A DNA stretch of 63,213 bases from Winogradskya consettensis (GTDB lineage Bacteria; Actinomycetota; Actinomycetes; Mycobacteriales; Micromonosporaceae). Both the position numbers and the translations under genes were made by a program. The DNA lies in assembly GCF_018332715.1 (NCBI RefSeq), contig NZ_BOQP01000031.1:1-63213 (forward strand), written 5' to 3'. The stretch's first letter is position 1; the number at the start of each line of letters is the position of its first letter. Below, in pieces: positions 36,444 through 45,439 of the stretch. Under the pieces are notes generated by a model that was not told the DNA's origin, did no database searches, and was given only the letters and a program-made list of their open reading frames with translations.

Positions 36444-36893
36444 CTAAGCGATCTCGAGGTTCATCCAGCGGTCGGTGAGCTGGCGGCGGCGGCAGGCGAC
36501 GAGGTGACCGGCGAGGATCGCGGGCTGGCCGCCGCGCACGCAGACGTCCGCGCCGGCGGACAGGACACCGGCGACCAGCTCGGCCGCGGCGTCGTCGTCG
36601 ACCAGGGCCACGATCCTGGTCCGGCGGGGCAGGACGGCCCGCGCACCCACGACGTCGAGCACCTTCGCGCCGCTGATCAGCACTATGTCGTCGGCGCGGA
36701 TGTCGTCGAGCCCGGCCGCGTGCCGCACCGACCACCCGCTCGGCAGGTGCGCGCCGAGCCCGGCGACCCGCCCGTGATAGCCCAGCACGGCGACGACCGG
36801 CTCGGGCCGCGGCGTGTTGACGTCGGCCCTCCCGGTGAAGCGGTTGGGCGCGAACGCCTCGTTCTGATCGGTGCGATTCAGCTGCACAAGCAT
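36444..36893 (-). CDS. Hypothetical protein, receiver-like fold possible
   Basis: 149 residues from ATG 36893, preceded by GGGGGAG; an upstream extension is less likely. Alternating strand and helix pattern: PEPVVAVLGYHGRVAG, DDIVLISGAKVLDVV, RTRIVALVDDDAAAELV, GADVCVRGGQPAILAG, which resembles the later strands of a response-regulator receiver or a small Rossmann-like domain. No phospho-acceptor Asp in the expected place and no DNA-binding part. Divergent from the unknown gene at 37079. No function assigned. Confidence 0.6.
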   Translation of the reverse strand: MLVQLNRTDQNEAFAPNRFTGRADVNTPRPEPVVAVLGYHGRVAGLGAHLPSGWSVRHAAGLDDIRADDIVLISGAKVLDVVGARAVLPRRTRIVALVDDDAAAELVAGVLSAGADVCVRGGQPAILAGHLVACRRRQLTDRWMNLEIA

Positions 36894-37078
36894 CTCGGAC
36901 TCCCCCAAGCCGTGTCCCGTTCCCAACACCCCATACCTTTCGCCACCAGCCTTGGGGCTGCGTGTGCACAACCTGTGGGTCCTATGACAAACGAGAGCCC
37001 TCTCGCGCACGTTGACCGCAGCCGATACCTTGAGTGACGACCCGACCACACAGCTGGGGCGACACATCTGGGGGCGGC

Positions 37079-38359
37079 ATGGTGCGGTCCGCGTACTTCG
37101 GCGCCCTGGACCCCGTCGGGTTCGCGCCCGCCGCCACCCAGGTCGACCGCCGGATCGTCGAGGCCGCCGGCGTGCTGATGATCCACATGCTGGCCGGCGG
37201 GGTGACGCCGGTGCTCTCCCCCGCGCAGGCGTTCGACGGTCCGCTCGTGCTCGGCGCGGTGCAGCGCTACGACGACGAGACGCTCGCGGTGCTCGGCCTG
37301 CTGCGCCGCGGCGCGATCCAGGTGCGCATCGTCGACAACCCCCTGCTGCGCGACACCGCCGACCCGGCCGACCGGTTCAGCCTGCTCAACGCGTTCGGCT
37401 CGGCGCTGCTGCGCGACGACTTCGAATTCTCTTCCTGGCCCGAGCTGCACGAGCACCCGGAGCTGCGCCGGGAGCTGGCCGTCCAGCTCGCCCGGGACGT
37501 GCCCGGCGTCGACGGCATCGCCGACGGTCCCCTGCGCCAGCGCCTCGCCGCCCTGGTGGAGATCGATCGGGCCCTGCGCGACGCGGGGCTGCCGATGCGC
37601 GTCACGGCACCGCCCGGCGACGGTCTCGCTGCCCGCGTGCGGGCCGGCCTCGAAACACTCCCCGAAGATCCGGTCGTCGGCGAGCTGCTGACCCGCGTAC
37701 GGTCGGATCCCTCGTCCCTGCGGACCCGCAGCCAGTGGCGCAGCCTGATCCGGACCCTGGAGGCCGGCCCGGAAGCCGTCGCGAAGCTGAACGGGCTCGT
37801 GAACATCTCCTACAACGGCCTGGTCCGGGCCACGCTCGGCGCCGAGGGCCTGAACACCGACGCCCCCGACTACGAGACGGCGATCCTCGCGGCCAAGAAC
37901 GGCATGGGCCTGGCGCTGAGCGCCAAGACCGCCGAGCTGGTCGACGACCGCGCGCTGAGCGGCTGGCTGACCTGGCAGGAGGTACGCCGCCTGCGTGACG
38001 AGCTGCTCGAGATCACCTCCTCGGACGGGCGCATCCGCTACCTGATCAGCCGGCACGCCGAGCACACCCTGGAGATCGCCCGCGCCACGAACACCGGGAC
38101 CAGCATGTGGGCCCACGTGAAGGCCGCACCGCTCAACATCGGCGGCAGCCTGCTCGGCGGCGGGGTGGGCGTGCTGACCGGCGACCCGGCCCTGGTCCTC
38201 GCCGGTGCCGGAGCGGGAGCCGCCCTGGCCAGCGTCGCGAACTACCTGACCGATGTGTTCCGCGAACGCGAGGCCGTGCGCCACGCCGCGGCGCGCGCGG
38301 GGGAACTGTCCGACCGCTGGTCGCCGTCGCTCGTTTCGGACACGATGGACTATCGCTGA
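37079..38359 (+). CDS. Hypothetical protein with C-terminal hydrophobic Gly/Ala segment
   Basis: 426 residues from ATG 37079 (GGGGGCGG close upstream; GTG 37034 is an alternative). Predicted mostly helical with charged residues; near the C-terminus a 40-residue Gly/Ala/Leu segment (IGGSLLGGGVGVLTG, then LAGAGAGAALASVANYL) looks like a membrane hairpin or glycine-zipper. No enzyme motif recognised. The NUDIX gene follows after 15 bp in the same direction, so they may be co-transcribed. Confidence 0.7.
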   Translation: MVRSAYFGALDPVGFAPAATQVDRRIVEAAGVLMIHMLAGGVTPVLSPAQAFDGPLVLGAVQRYDDETLAVLGLLRRGAIQVRIVDNPLLRDTADPADRFSLLNAFGSALLRDDFEFSSWPELHEHPELRRELAVQLARDVPGVDGIADGPLRQRLAALVEIDRALRDAGLPMRVTAPPGDGLAARVRAGLETLPEDPVVGELLTRVRSDPSSLRTRSQWRSLIRTLEAGPEAVAKLNGLVNISYNGLVRATLGAEGLNTDAPDYETAILAAKNGMGLALSAKTAELVDDRALSGWLTWQEVRRLRDELLEITSSDGRIRYLISRHAEHTLEIARATNTGTSMWAHVKAAPLNIGGSLLGGGVGVLTGDPALVLAGAGAGAALASVANYLTDVFREREAVRHAAARAGELSDRWSPSLVSDTMDYR

Positions 38360-38374
38360 CCCCGGGAGGCCCGC

Positions 38375-38908
38375 ATGATCCGTACGCTGCGCGAACGCCG
38401 CGTCTACGCGAACAGGTTCGTCACCGTCTACGACGACGACGTGGCGTTCGCGGACGATTCCCGGGGCCGTTACCTGCGCATCGTCGAGTCCGAGGGCCGG
38501 CCGGGGGTGGCGATGCTGGCCTCGCACGCGGGCCGGTTCGCGCAGGTGCTCACGTACCGTTACCCGACGCGGTCGTGGGAGTGGGGCATCCCGCGCGGGT
38601 TCGCCGCCGGAACTGCGCTCTTCTCGGCGGAGCTGGAGCTCAAGGAGGAGCTCGGGGCGGCGCCCGACACGCTCGAAGCGATCGGCACGGTGACCCCCAA
38701 CTCGGGGCTGCTGGCCTCGACCGTGCACCTGTTCCACGCCACCTACGCGGAGTTGCCCGGCGCGCCGGACGACTCCCGGGAGGTCGCGGACGTCCGCTGG
38801 CTGACCGCCGCCGAGCTGATGGCGGGCGTCGCCGCCGGCGAGATCACCGACTCGTTCACCCAGTGCGCCCTGCTGAGCGCCCTGGCCCGCGGGATCATCG
38901 GCCACTGA
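38375..38908 (+). CDS. NUDIX domain protein with a degenerate NUDIX box
   Basis: 177 residues. The fold is recognisable from GVAMLASHAGRFAQVLTYRY, then SWEWGIPRG and the C-terminal half with ADVRWLTAAEL. The NUDIX box region reads GTALFSAELELKEELGA: the EE pair that binds metal is kept, but the Arg of the RE-U-x-EE-x-G core is Leu and the upstream Glu is Gly. Close relatives are ADP-ribose pyrophosphatase-like; activity here is uncertain. Follows the unknown gene at 37079. Confidence 0.8.
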   Translation: MIRTLRERRVYANRFVTVYDDDVAFADDSRGRYLRIVESEGRPGVAMLASHAGRFAQVLTYRYPTRSWEWGIPRGFAAGTALFSAELELKEELGAAPDTLEAIGTVTPNSGLLASTVHLFHATYAELPGAPDDSREVADVRWLTAAELMAGVAAGEITDSFTQCALLSALARGIIGH

Positions 38909-38956
38909 GGGGGTGTCGGTCCCGCCGCCGCTCCCCCGACGGGCGAAGATCATCGG

Positions 38957-41416
38957 GTGAAGTCGTCGGGGAGTGCGGGTCGCGGTGCGCTCGTCCGGTC
39001 GTTGTCGCTGCCGGAGAAGGTCGCATTGCTGACCGGCGCCTCGGCGTTCACGCTGGGCTCGCGGGAGTCGATCGGGCTGGGCGAGGTGCGGGTCTCCGAC
39101 GGTCCCGCCGGGGTGCGGGGTGCCACGTTCAGCGGCGGGCCGACCGCCGTACTGCTGCCCAACCCGACGCTGCTCGCGGCGTTCTGGGACGAGGACGCGG
39201 CCGCAGAGGCGGGCCGGATCCTCGCCGAGGAGGCCCTCGCCCGCGGGGTGCACGTGGTGCTCGGGCCCACCGTCAACCTGCCGCGCTCGCCGCTGGGCGG
39301 GCGGCTCTTCGAGGCGTACTCCGAGGATCCGCTGCTCACCGGGAAGCTGGCCGCCGCCGCCGTTCGCGCGATGCAGGACCTCGGCGTGGGTGCCGCCCTC
39401 AAGCACCTGGTCGCCAACGACAGCGAGACCGCGCGCAACACCATGAGCAGCGAACTGGACGAGGCGACGCTGCGTGAGGTGGCCCTGCTGCCGTTCGAGA
39501 TCGTGGTCGCCGACGCGGACCCGTGGGCGATCGTGGCGGCCTACAACCGGGTGAACGGCACGCCCGCCACCGAGCACCGCGAACTGATCACCGGCATCGT
39601 CAAGGGCGAATGGGGCTACCGGGGGCTGGTCATGTCCGACTGGTTCGCGGCCCGCTCGGCCGGGCCGGCCGCGAACGCCGGGCTGGATCTCGTCATGCCC
39701 GGGCCGCGCGGGCCGTGGGGTGAGGCGCTGGTGGGCGCGGTGGAGTCCGGCGAGGTCAGCGAGGCGGTGATCGACGACCACCTGGGGCGGTTGCTGCTGC
39801 TCGCCGCGCGGGTGGGCGCCCTCAAGGACGACACCGGCGCTGACCACCTTGCCCGCGCTGACCACCTGGCCGGGGCGCCGGGCAGTGCCGCGCGGCATAC
39901 CCGGTCGGCTGTGGCGCCGGACAGTGCTGCGCGGCGGGCTCAGCTGACGCGGCTGGCCGCGCAGGGGATGACGGTGCTGGTCAATGAGAACGGGACGTTG
40001 CCGCTCGATCGGGCGCGGACCGTCGCGCTGATCGGGCGGCACGCGGTGGAGACCATCGGCATGGGCGGCGGGTCGGCGCATGTCACCCCGCCCTACCAGG
40101 TCAGCGTCGCCGACGGGCTGCGTGGTGCGCTGGGTGATCTGGTCACCGTGGTCGACGGGGTCGAGGTCCGGAGCAGGCCGGTGCCCGCGCGCGGCGGGTT
40201 TCTCACGGACGGGGAAACCGGCACTTCGGGCGTACGCGTGAAGCTGCTCTCCGAAAGCGGCACCGAGCTGGAGCGGCGGCACGCGGCGGACGCCACCACC
40301 ACGGCCGGCCTGGACGAGCGCTACGCCGAGCCGGTGGCCACCGTGGTCCTGTCCGCCGTGATCACCCGCTCCGGCACGGCCGAGCTCGGCGTGCTCGGCT
40401 CCGGCGACTGGACCGTCCGGATCGGTGACAGCGAGTCATCATTCTCGCTGTCGACCACGGGGCGTAACTTCGGCGAGGAACTCGTGGTACCGCCCCTTTC
40501 CACGGGTGTGCACACGGTGACGGCGGGCACGACGTTCGAGGCGTCCGTGCGGCTGGGCTCGGGAACCGACGCGTTCAGCGCCGCGGGCCTGTTCGGCCTG
40601 ATCGGACGGCCGGCCCGGCGCGAGACCGTCGACGTGATCGACGACGCGGTCCGGGCGGCGGCCGGCGCGGACGTCGCCGTCGTGGTGGTCGGGCTGACCG
40701 AGGAGCAGGAGACCGAGGGCGTCGACAAGAGCACACTGCACCTGCCGGGCGCACAGGACGCGCTGGTCGAGGCGGTCGCCGGAGCCGCGCGGCGCACGAT
40801 CGTCGTGGTCAACGCGGCCAGCCCGGTGATCATGCCGTGGCGTACCCGGGTCGACGCCGTCCTCTGGGCCGGGCTGCCCGGTCAGGAGGCGGGTCACGCG
40901 ATCGCCGCGGCGCTGCTCGGGAACATCGAACCGGCCGGGCGGCTCGTGACGACGTTCCCGGCCGAGGACGGTGGATCACCCGCGTGGTCGGTCACCCCGG
41001 TGGACGGTGTGCTCGCCTATGCCGAGGGGCGGTTCGCAGGGTACCGGGGTCATGACGCGGGGCTGGCTCCGGCGCCGGCCTTCTGGTTCGGCCACGGGCT
41101 GGGCTACACCACCTGGGACTATTCTGACATTTCGTATTCGTCCGGGTCGGTGGCCGTCACGGTCACCAATACCGGCCCGCGCGCCGGTCGCGAGGTTGTC
41201 CAGATCTACTTCAGACCCCAGGACAACGCTCATCCCGTACGCCTCATGGGCTGGTCCGCCGTCTCCCTGCCCGCCGGCGGGTCCGCCCGGGTGACCGTCC
41301 CCACCGATCCGCGCATGTGGCGGGCCTGGGCCGGAACCTGGGTGCCACTGGGCCCCGGCGAACTCATCGCGGCCCGCGGCCTCGGCGACGTCCGCGCCGC
41401 ACTAGGGCGCATCTGA
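38957..41416 (+). CDS. Glycoside hydrolase family 3 protein (beta-glucosidase-like)
   Basis: 819 residues starting at GTG 38957. The GH3 (alpha/beta)8 domain contains RVSDGPAGVRG, KHLVANDSE and the nucleophile Asp at residue 228 in GLVMSDWFA. The alpha/beta sandwich has NENGTLPLD and the middle carries a PA14-like beta insert (about 430-540). The C-terminal fibronectin-III-like domain includes VTVTNTGPRAGREVVQIYF. No signal peptide, so it is probably intracellular. An in-frame repeat (ADHLARADHLAG, SAARHTRSAVAPDSAARR) lies at about 296-325. Its last codons and stop come from the MITE-like element at 41402. Confidence 0.9.
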   Translation: MKSSGSAGRGALVRSLSLPEKVALLTGASAFTLGSRESIGLGEVRVSDGPAGVRGATFSGGPTAVLLPNPTLLAAFWDEDAAAEAGRILAEEALARGVHVVLGPTVNLPRSPLGGRLFEAYSEDPLLTGKLAAAAVRAMQDLGVGAALKHLVANDSETARNTMSSELDEATLREVALLPFEIVVADADPWAIVAAYNRVNGTPATEHRELITGIVKGEWGYRGLVMSDWFAARSAGPAANAGLDLVMPGPRGPWGEALVGAVESGEVSEAVIDDHLGRLLLLAARVGALKDDTGADHLARADHLAGAPGSAARHTRSAVAPDSAARRAQLTRLAAQGMTVLVNENGTLPLDRARTVALIGRHAVETIGMGGGSAHVTPPYQVSVADGLRGALGDLVTVVDGVEVRSRPVPARGGFLTDGETGTSGVRVKLLSESGTELERRHAADATTTAGLDERYAEPVATVVLSAVITRSGTAELGVLGSGDWTVRIGDSESSFSLSTTGRNFGEELVVPPLSTGVHTVTAGTTFEASVRLGSGTDAFSAAGLFGLIGRPARRETVDVIDDAVRAAAGADVAVVVVGLTEEQETEGVDKSTLHLPGAQDALVEAVAGAARRTIVVVNAASPVIMPWRTRVDAVLWAGLPGQEAGHAIAAALLGNIEPAGRLVTTFPAEDGGSPAWSVTPVDGVLAYAEGRFAGYRGHDAGLAPAPAFWFGHGLGYTTWDYSDISYSSGSVAVTVTNTGPRAGREVVQIYFRPQDNAHPVRLMGWSAVSLPAGGSARVTVPTDPRMWRAWAGTWVPLGPGELIAARGLGDVRAALGRI

Positions 41417-41508
41417 GGGATCACGGCGAGACTGCGGCGAGGTCCAGGTTTCGTGTCGCGGCAGCTGGGCCCGGCGCAGGCCGTCGTGATCCCTCAGACG
41501 CGCCCTAG
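41402..41508. mobile_element. MITE-like element with 24-bp terminal inverted repeats and CTAG flanks
   Basis: GGCGCATCTGAGGGATCACG at the left end and the reverse complement GGCGCGTCTGAGGGATCACG at the right end match at all but one of these bases, and similarity continues a few bases further in. The element is about 99-101 bp, with no coding capacity. Both ends abut CTAG (41402-41405 and 41505-41508), compatible with a YTAR or TA target duplication of the kind made by IS5- or IS630-type transposases. It overlaps the 3' end of the GH3 gene. A purely structural stem-loop is the alternative. Confidence 0.65.
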
Positions 41509-41566
41509 GTTTCCCCTCGGCCACATAACGGTTACATTGCCTTCCAGGACTCATCGAAGAACCTGG

Positions 41567-43315
41567 ATGGCAGCCATGTCCGACCAGTTCACGATCGTGA
41601 CCGACCCCATCGCCGATTCCGTCGGGCTCTCGGCGCTGTTCGCGGTGCTCCCCCTGCTCACCCTCTTCCTGCTGCTCGGCGCGCTGCGGATGCGCGCCTG
41701 GCTGGCCGGGCTGATCTCGCTCGCGGTGGCGCTGATCGTCGCGATCGCCGTTTACACGATGCCGGTCGGGCAGGCCCTGCTGTCGGCGAGCGAGGGTGCC
41801 GCGTTCGGCTTCTTCCCCATCCTCTGGATCGTCATCAACGCCATCTGGGTCTACAACCTGACCGTGGCGAGCGGGCATTTCGACGTCCTGCGCCGCTCCA
41901 TGGAACGGGTCAGCCCGGACATGCGCATCCAGGCAATCATTGTGGCGTTCTGCTTCGGCGCGCTGCTCGAGGCCCTCGCCGGTTTCGGTACGCCGGTGGC
42001 GGTCACCGTGGTCATGCTCATGGCGCTGGGGTTTCCTGCGCTGCGGGCGGCGACGGTGGCCCTGATCGCGAACACGGCGCCGGTGGCGTTCGGTGCGCTG
42101 GCCACGCCGATCGTCACGCTCGGGACGGTCACCTCGGGCGCCAGCGATGATCCGCGGCTGAACACCGAGATGCTCGGGGCCATGGTGGGGCGGCAGACGC
42201 CGTTGCTTGCTGTCGTCGTGCCTTTGGTGCTGGTCGCGGTGATCGACGGGCGGCGTGGCGTCCGGCAGACCTGGCCTGCCGCGCTGGTGGCGGGTGTCGT
42301 CTTCGCCGTGGGGCAGTTCGTGGCGTCGAACTACATCTCCGTTCCGCTGACCGACATCATCGCGGCGTTGCTGGCCGCGGCGGCTGTTGTCTTGCTCCTG
42401 CGGTTCTGGCGCCCGGTCGAATCCCCCGACCTCGCCGTCCCTCCCCCGGCGTCCGCATCTTCTGGTTCCGGGCCTTCCGCTCTCCGGCCGTCCACTTCCG
42501 TTGCTTCCGCTTCGGGGCCGTCCAGCTCGGGGCCTTCCGGCTCGGTGACCGTGGTGCGGGACACGCGGGTGGAGGTCGCGCGGGCCTATGCGCCGTACCT
42601 GATCATCATCGCGATCTTCTCCGTCGCGAACATCGGGGCGGTCAAAGCGGCCCTCGCCAAGGAACCTTGGACGGTGGCGTTCGCCTGGCCGGGTCTGCAC
42701 GTCCTCGGTGCCAACGGAAAGCCCCTCGCGTCGACTACGTTCACGCTGGGCTGGCTGTCCGCCGCCGGAACCCTGATGATCCTCGCGGGCATCCTCACCG
42801 CGCTGGTGCTCCGGGTCCGACCCCGCCGGGCGGTGCGCGCCTACGCGGCGACCTATGCCGAGCTTCGCCACGCGATCGTGACGGTGATGGCGGTGCTCGC
42901 GCTGGCTTACGTACTGAATCAAAGTGGCCAGACCACCACCCTGGGCCAGGCCCTTGCCGAAACCGGTGGCGCCTTCGTCTTCCTGGCCTCGATCCTCGGC
43001 TGGATCGGCGTGGCGGTGACCGGCTCGGACACCTCGGCCAACGCCCTGTTCGGCGCCCTGCAGGTCCAGACGGCGACCAAGGCGGGCCTGGACCCGCTCC
43101 TGCTCGCGGCGGCCAACTCCTCCGGCGGCGTCCTCGGCAAAATGATCAGCCCCCAGAACCTCGCCATCGCCGCCTCCGCGGTGGGCATGGCCGGCAAGGA
43201 GGGCGACATCTTCCGCCGCGTGGTCGGCTGGAGCCTCCTGCTACTGCTCGTGATGTGCATCCTCGTGGCGCTGCAGGGAACCCCCGTCCTCGGCTGGATG
43301 GTCCCCGCCGCCTGA
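41567..43315 (+). CDS. lldP: L-lactate permease (LctP family) with a low-complexity insert
   Basis: 582 residues from ATG 41567 (ATG 41576 is an alternative); upstream frame lies in the MITE. About 12-14 helices. Family hallmarks: FGFFPILWIVINAIWVYNLT, ALLEALAGFGTPVAV, and the C-terminal GVAVTGSDTSANALFG and NSSGGVLGKMISPQN. Imports L-lactate or glycolate with protons. Between helices, at about residues 290-325, a Pro/Ser/Ala/Gly stretch (PPPASASSGSGPS, SASGPSSSGPSGS) is encoded by degenerate repeats and is not usual for the family. Its 3' end overlaps the convergent gene by 75 bp. Confidence 0.9.
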   Translation: MAAMSDQFTIVTDPIADSVGLSALFAVLPLLTLFLLLGALRMRAWLAGLISLAVALIVAIAVYTMPVGQALLSASEGAAFGFFPILWIVINAIWVYNLTVASGHFDVLRRSMERVSPDMRIQAIIVAFCFGALLEALAGFGTPVAVTVVMLMALGFPALRAATVALIANTAPVAFGALATPIVTLGTVTSGASDDPRLNTEMLGAMVGRQTPLLAVVVPLVLVAVIDGRRGVRQTWPAALVAGVVFAVGQFVASNYISVPLTDIIAALLAAAAVVLLLRFWRPVESPDLAVPPPASASSGSGPSALRPSTSVASASGPSSSGPSGSVTVVRDTRVEVARAYAPYLIIIAIFSVANIGAVKAALAKEPWTVAFAWPGLHVLGANGKPLASTTFTLGWLSAAGTLMILAGILTALVLRVRPRRAVRAYAATYAELRHAIVTVMAVLALAYVLNQSGQTTTLGQALAETGGAFVFLASILGWIGVAVTGSDTSANALFGALQVQTATKAGLDPLLLAAANSSGGVLGKMISPQNLAIAASAVGMAGKEGDIFRRVVGWSLLLLLVMCILVALQGTPVLGWMVPAA

Positions 43316-43654
43316 CTCCAAGATTCCGGCCCGGCGCTCCAGGTCCGCCGCGATATCGTCCCAGTCCGGGCCGTACGTCCACAGATTCAACGCGGCCTCC
43401 CGCATCAGTTCCGGCTCACCGGGCCGCTGCAACACCACCAGCCGGTACGCCAGATTACGCACCCACACCGGCAGATACCCCTCCAGCTGGTTCGGCGACA
43501 ACTCCCGCAGCATCGCCAGGATGGCGTCCGCGTCGGCGAAGGTCAGCGCCTCGATGAAATAGTGCGGATCGTGGTTCGCGGCGCACGGGACCGCATCCGG
43601 CTGAAACTCATCGCCGTACACGCACCGGGCGTGCTCGGTCAGGCTGCTGTGCAT
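43241..43654 (-). CDS. Hypothetical small protein
   Basis: 137 residues from ATG 43654. The N-terminal two thirds look like a genuine helical domain (IEALTFADADAILAMLREL, YLPVWVRNLAYRLVVLQRPG). The last 25 residues, rich in Gly, His and Glu, are encoded where the frame runs antiparallel into lldP. A shorter product is not possible because no earlier stop exists. Precedes nothing in its direction except lldP antisense; the GNAT gene lies 16 bp upstream in the same orientation. Function unknown. Confidence 0.65.
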   Translation of the reverse strand: MHSSLTEHARCVYGDEFQPDAVPCAANHDPHYFIEALTFADADAILAMLRELSPNQLEGYLPVWVRNLAYRLVVLQRPGEPELMREAALNLWTYGPDWDDIAADLERRAGILESGGGDHPAEDGGSLQRHEDAHHEQ

Positions 43655-43670
43655 ACCGGGACCCACTCTT

Positions 43671-44114
43671 TCAAAGGTCGAGGACGCCGACGGTCTGGCC
43701 GTGGCTGACTTCCCCGGTCGCCCGGAAACCCAGCCTGAGATAGAACCCCTCCGGCCCACCTGCGCGAGGCTCCCAGGTCACGTAGGCCCGCGAACTGCCA
43801 CGCCCCCGAAGCTCATCACACACCGCGGCCACGGCGAACCGTCCATAGCCCGCACCCTGAGCATCCGCGGCGATGTTCAACCGCCACAACCCGGACCGGC
43901 GACCACCATCGCTCCAGGGAATGCCGACAAAGGCCATGACAAAACCCACCACCCGGTCGCCGTCGCAGATCAGGCGCGGCCAAGCAAACTCCGGGAATAC
44001 GTACGCCTCCGCGAGCGACTTCACCACCGGCGCGACAAGATCCTCCTGCCCCGGAGCCACCGCAATGTCCAGCGCCGCCTCATAATTCTCCGGCGTGATC
44101 ACCTCAAGACGCAT
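43671..44114 (-). CDS. GNAT family N-acetyltransferase
   Basis: 147 residues from ATG 44114; the longer upstream frame translates a 15-bp repeat (44170-44230). Shows the spermidine/aminoglycoside-type GNAT layout: MRLEVITPENYEAALDI at the start, LWRLNIAADAQGAGYGRFAV with the Q-G-x-G-x-G acetyl-CoA loop, and GFYLRLGFRATGE near the end. Substrate unknown. Transcribed towards the small unknown gene at 43241. Confidence 0.87.
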   Translation of the reverse strand: MRLEVITPENYEAALDIAVAPGQEDLVAPVVKSLAEAYVFPEFAWPRLICDGDRVVGFVMAFVGIPWSDGGRRSGLWRLNIAADAQGAGYGRFAVAAVCDELRGRGSSRAYVTWEPRAGGPEGFYLRLGFRATGEVSHGQTVGVLDL

Positions 44115-44169
44115 GCAACGCACTTTATTGAGCCCTCGACCGGCACGCGACGAGATTTGCCCACGGTTC

Positions 44170-44232
44170 CGGCCGCCCCCGGTTCCCGCCCCTGCGGCTT
44201 CCGCCTCTGCGGCTTCCGCCTCTGCCGGCTTC
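44170..44232. repeat. 15-16 bp repeat, three to four copies
   Basis: CCTCTGCGGCTTCCG and variants occur in tandem just upstream of the GNAT gene start, within its likely leader or promoter. The unit length is a multiple of three in two copies, but the sequence precedes the best start codon. Confidence 0.6.
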
Positions 44233-44347
44233 CGTGAGGGGACATGGGGCCGGCCGCTATCTGGTCCGACCAACCGCCAAGGACGCCGTCACGATCCCGC
44301 TGAGTCCATGAACGCAGGCGGCCGAATGCGTTCCGTGCGGTCAATGA

Positions 44348-44845
44348 TCAATAGTGCGCAAGAATCTGAGCGACGGGATGCCCGAGAAGCCTCGCCACCT
44401 CGCTGAGTTCTCCGCCGTCGAGCTCATACCCGGCCCGCGTGGCATTCATGGCACACACCTCGAAACGGGCGAACCCCACCGGCCAGTCGTAGCGATGCGA
44501 GTCCAGAGCGGCGACAGCCCCGCAGCACGGCACCTCGAAGTCGAGGCTGTCAAAGGTCTCGCCCCGCTCCTCGATCAGGTCGGCGAACCAGCCCACCCCG
44601 ATGTCCGCCCCGCACTGCGAGCAGAACACCCGGGTGGTGTTCTCCCCGGCATCAACCAGAGTGACCTGGTCATAGAACTCCGCCTCGACCTCTTCGACGT
44701 CGTCCTCCGGCCCCGAGAACAGACCCGCCACATAGCTCACCGCCGCAGCAGCACCGACGGGATCCGGCTGCCACTGCTTGTCCGTCGGAATCAACCGGAT
44801 GTAGTCGTCACTCACCCGCGCCAGCATGCCGCCCCACGTGGACAT
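44348..44845 (-). CDS. Hypothetical protein with a zinc-ribbon-like Cys cluster
   Basis: 165 residues from ATG 44845. The central part has RVFCSQCGADIG followed about 40 residues later by VPCCGAVAALDS, a CxxC ... CCG arrangement suited to binding zinc. Flanking segments include RLIPTDKQWQPD at the N-terminus and GELSEVARLLGHPVAQILAHY at the C-terminus. Similar small proteins occur in actinomycetes with no assigned role. The upstream region is repeat-rich. Confidence 0.7.
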   Translation of the reverse strand: MSTWGGMLARVSDDYIRLIPTDKQWQPDPVGAAAAVSYVAGLFSGPEDDVEEVEAEFYDQVTLVDAGENTTRVFCSQCGADIGVGWFADLIEERGETFDSLDFEVPCCGAVAALDSHRYDWPVGFARFEVCAMNATRAGYELDGGELSEVARLLGHPVAQILAHY

Positions 44846-44869
44846 GATCAAGTCCGCAGATCCCCTCAC

Positions 44870-45439
44870 CTCGGCAATCGGGGCTTACTTCCCGGGAAGA
44901 GGCGCGCCGTGGCCAGGCCTTCACCTCCCTGCAGGCCAGGCGACCAGGGACAAGGCCCGACGCGGCGGCCAGGCCCCATGAACAAGACGCGGCGGGACCG
45001 GCCCAAGAACAAAGCCTCGAGGCAGGTCGGACCCCACCAACAGGACGCGGGGCAGGCCCAGCCCCAGAGACAAAGCTCGGGGCAGATCAGACCCCACCAA
45101 CAAGGCGCGGGGTGTGGCCCGGCCAGCCGCGCCGCCGTCAACGACGGGGAACACTTTCCCTCAAGAACAAGGCCTTGAGACAGCCCGGATCCCACCAACA
45201 AGACGCGGGCGAGCCCGGCCTCAAGGACTGACAAAGCGTGGGGTCAGGTCACGCCCACGGACGAGGCGGGACGGGCACGCCCCAAGGACGAAGCGTGGGT
45301 TCAGGTGGTGGCCCACGGCGCCGGGGCGCAGCCGAGGCCCCGGAACATTACCCGGGGCAGGCCGCGCTCGACTGACGAGGCCCGGCGGCAGGGCCACACC
45401 TGCCACCGAGGCTGGGACGCAGCCGAGATCCTCGGAGGG
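44870..45439. repeat. Gene-free spacer with degenerate 25-28 bp repeats
   Basis: From about 44940 to 45310, units around GACCCCACCAACAAGGCGCG and GGCCCAAGGACAAAGC-like variants recur roughly every 25-28 bp with heavy decay. No open frame with recognisable or consistent coding character is present on either strand. Confidence 0.6.

Noticed and set aside
36878..40282. A 1134-residue open frame on the minus strand
   Set aside because: It lies antisense to three well-supported plus-strand genes, is Arg/Pro/Gln-rich with no recognisable domain, and reflects high GC suppressing stop codons.
41406..41504. Simple terminator instead of a mobile element
   Set aside because: Not excluded, but 24-bp ends with a 50-bp interior and CTAG on both sides fit an inserted element better than a typical short-loop terminator.
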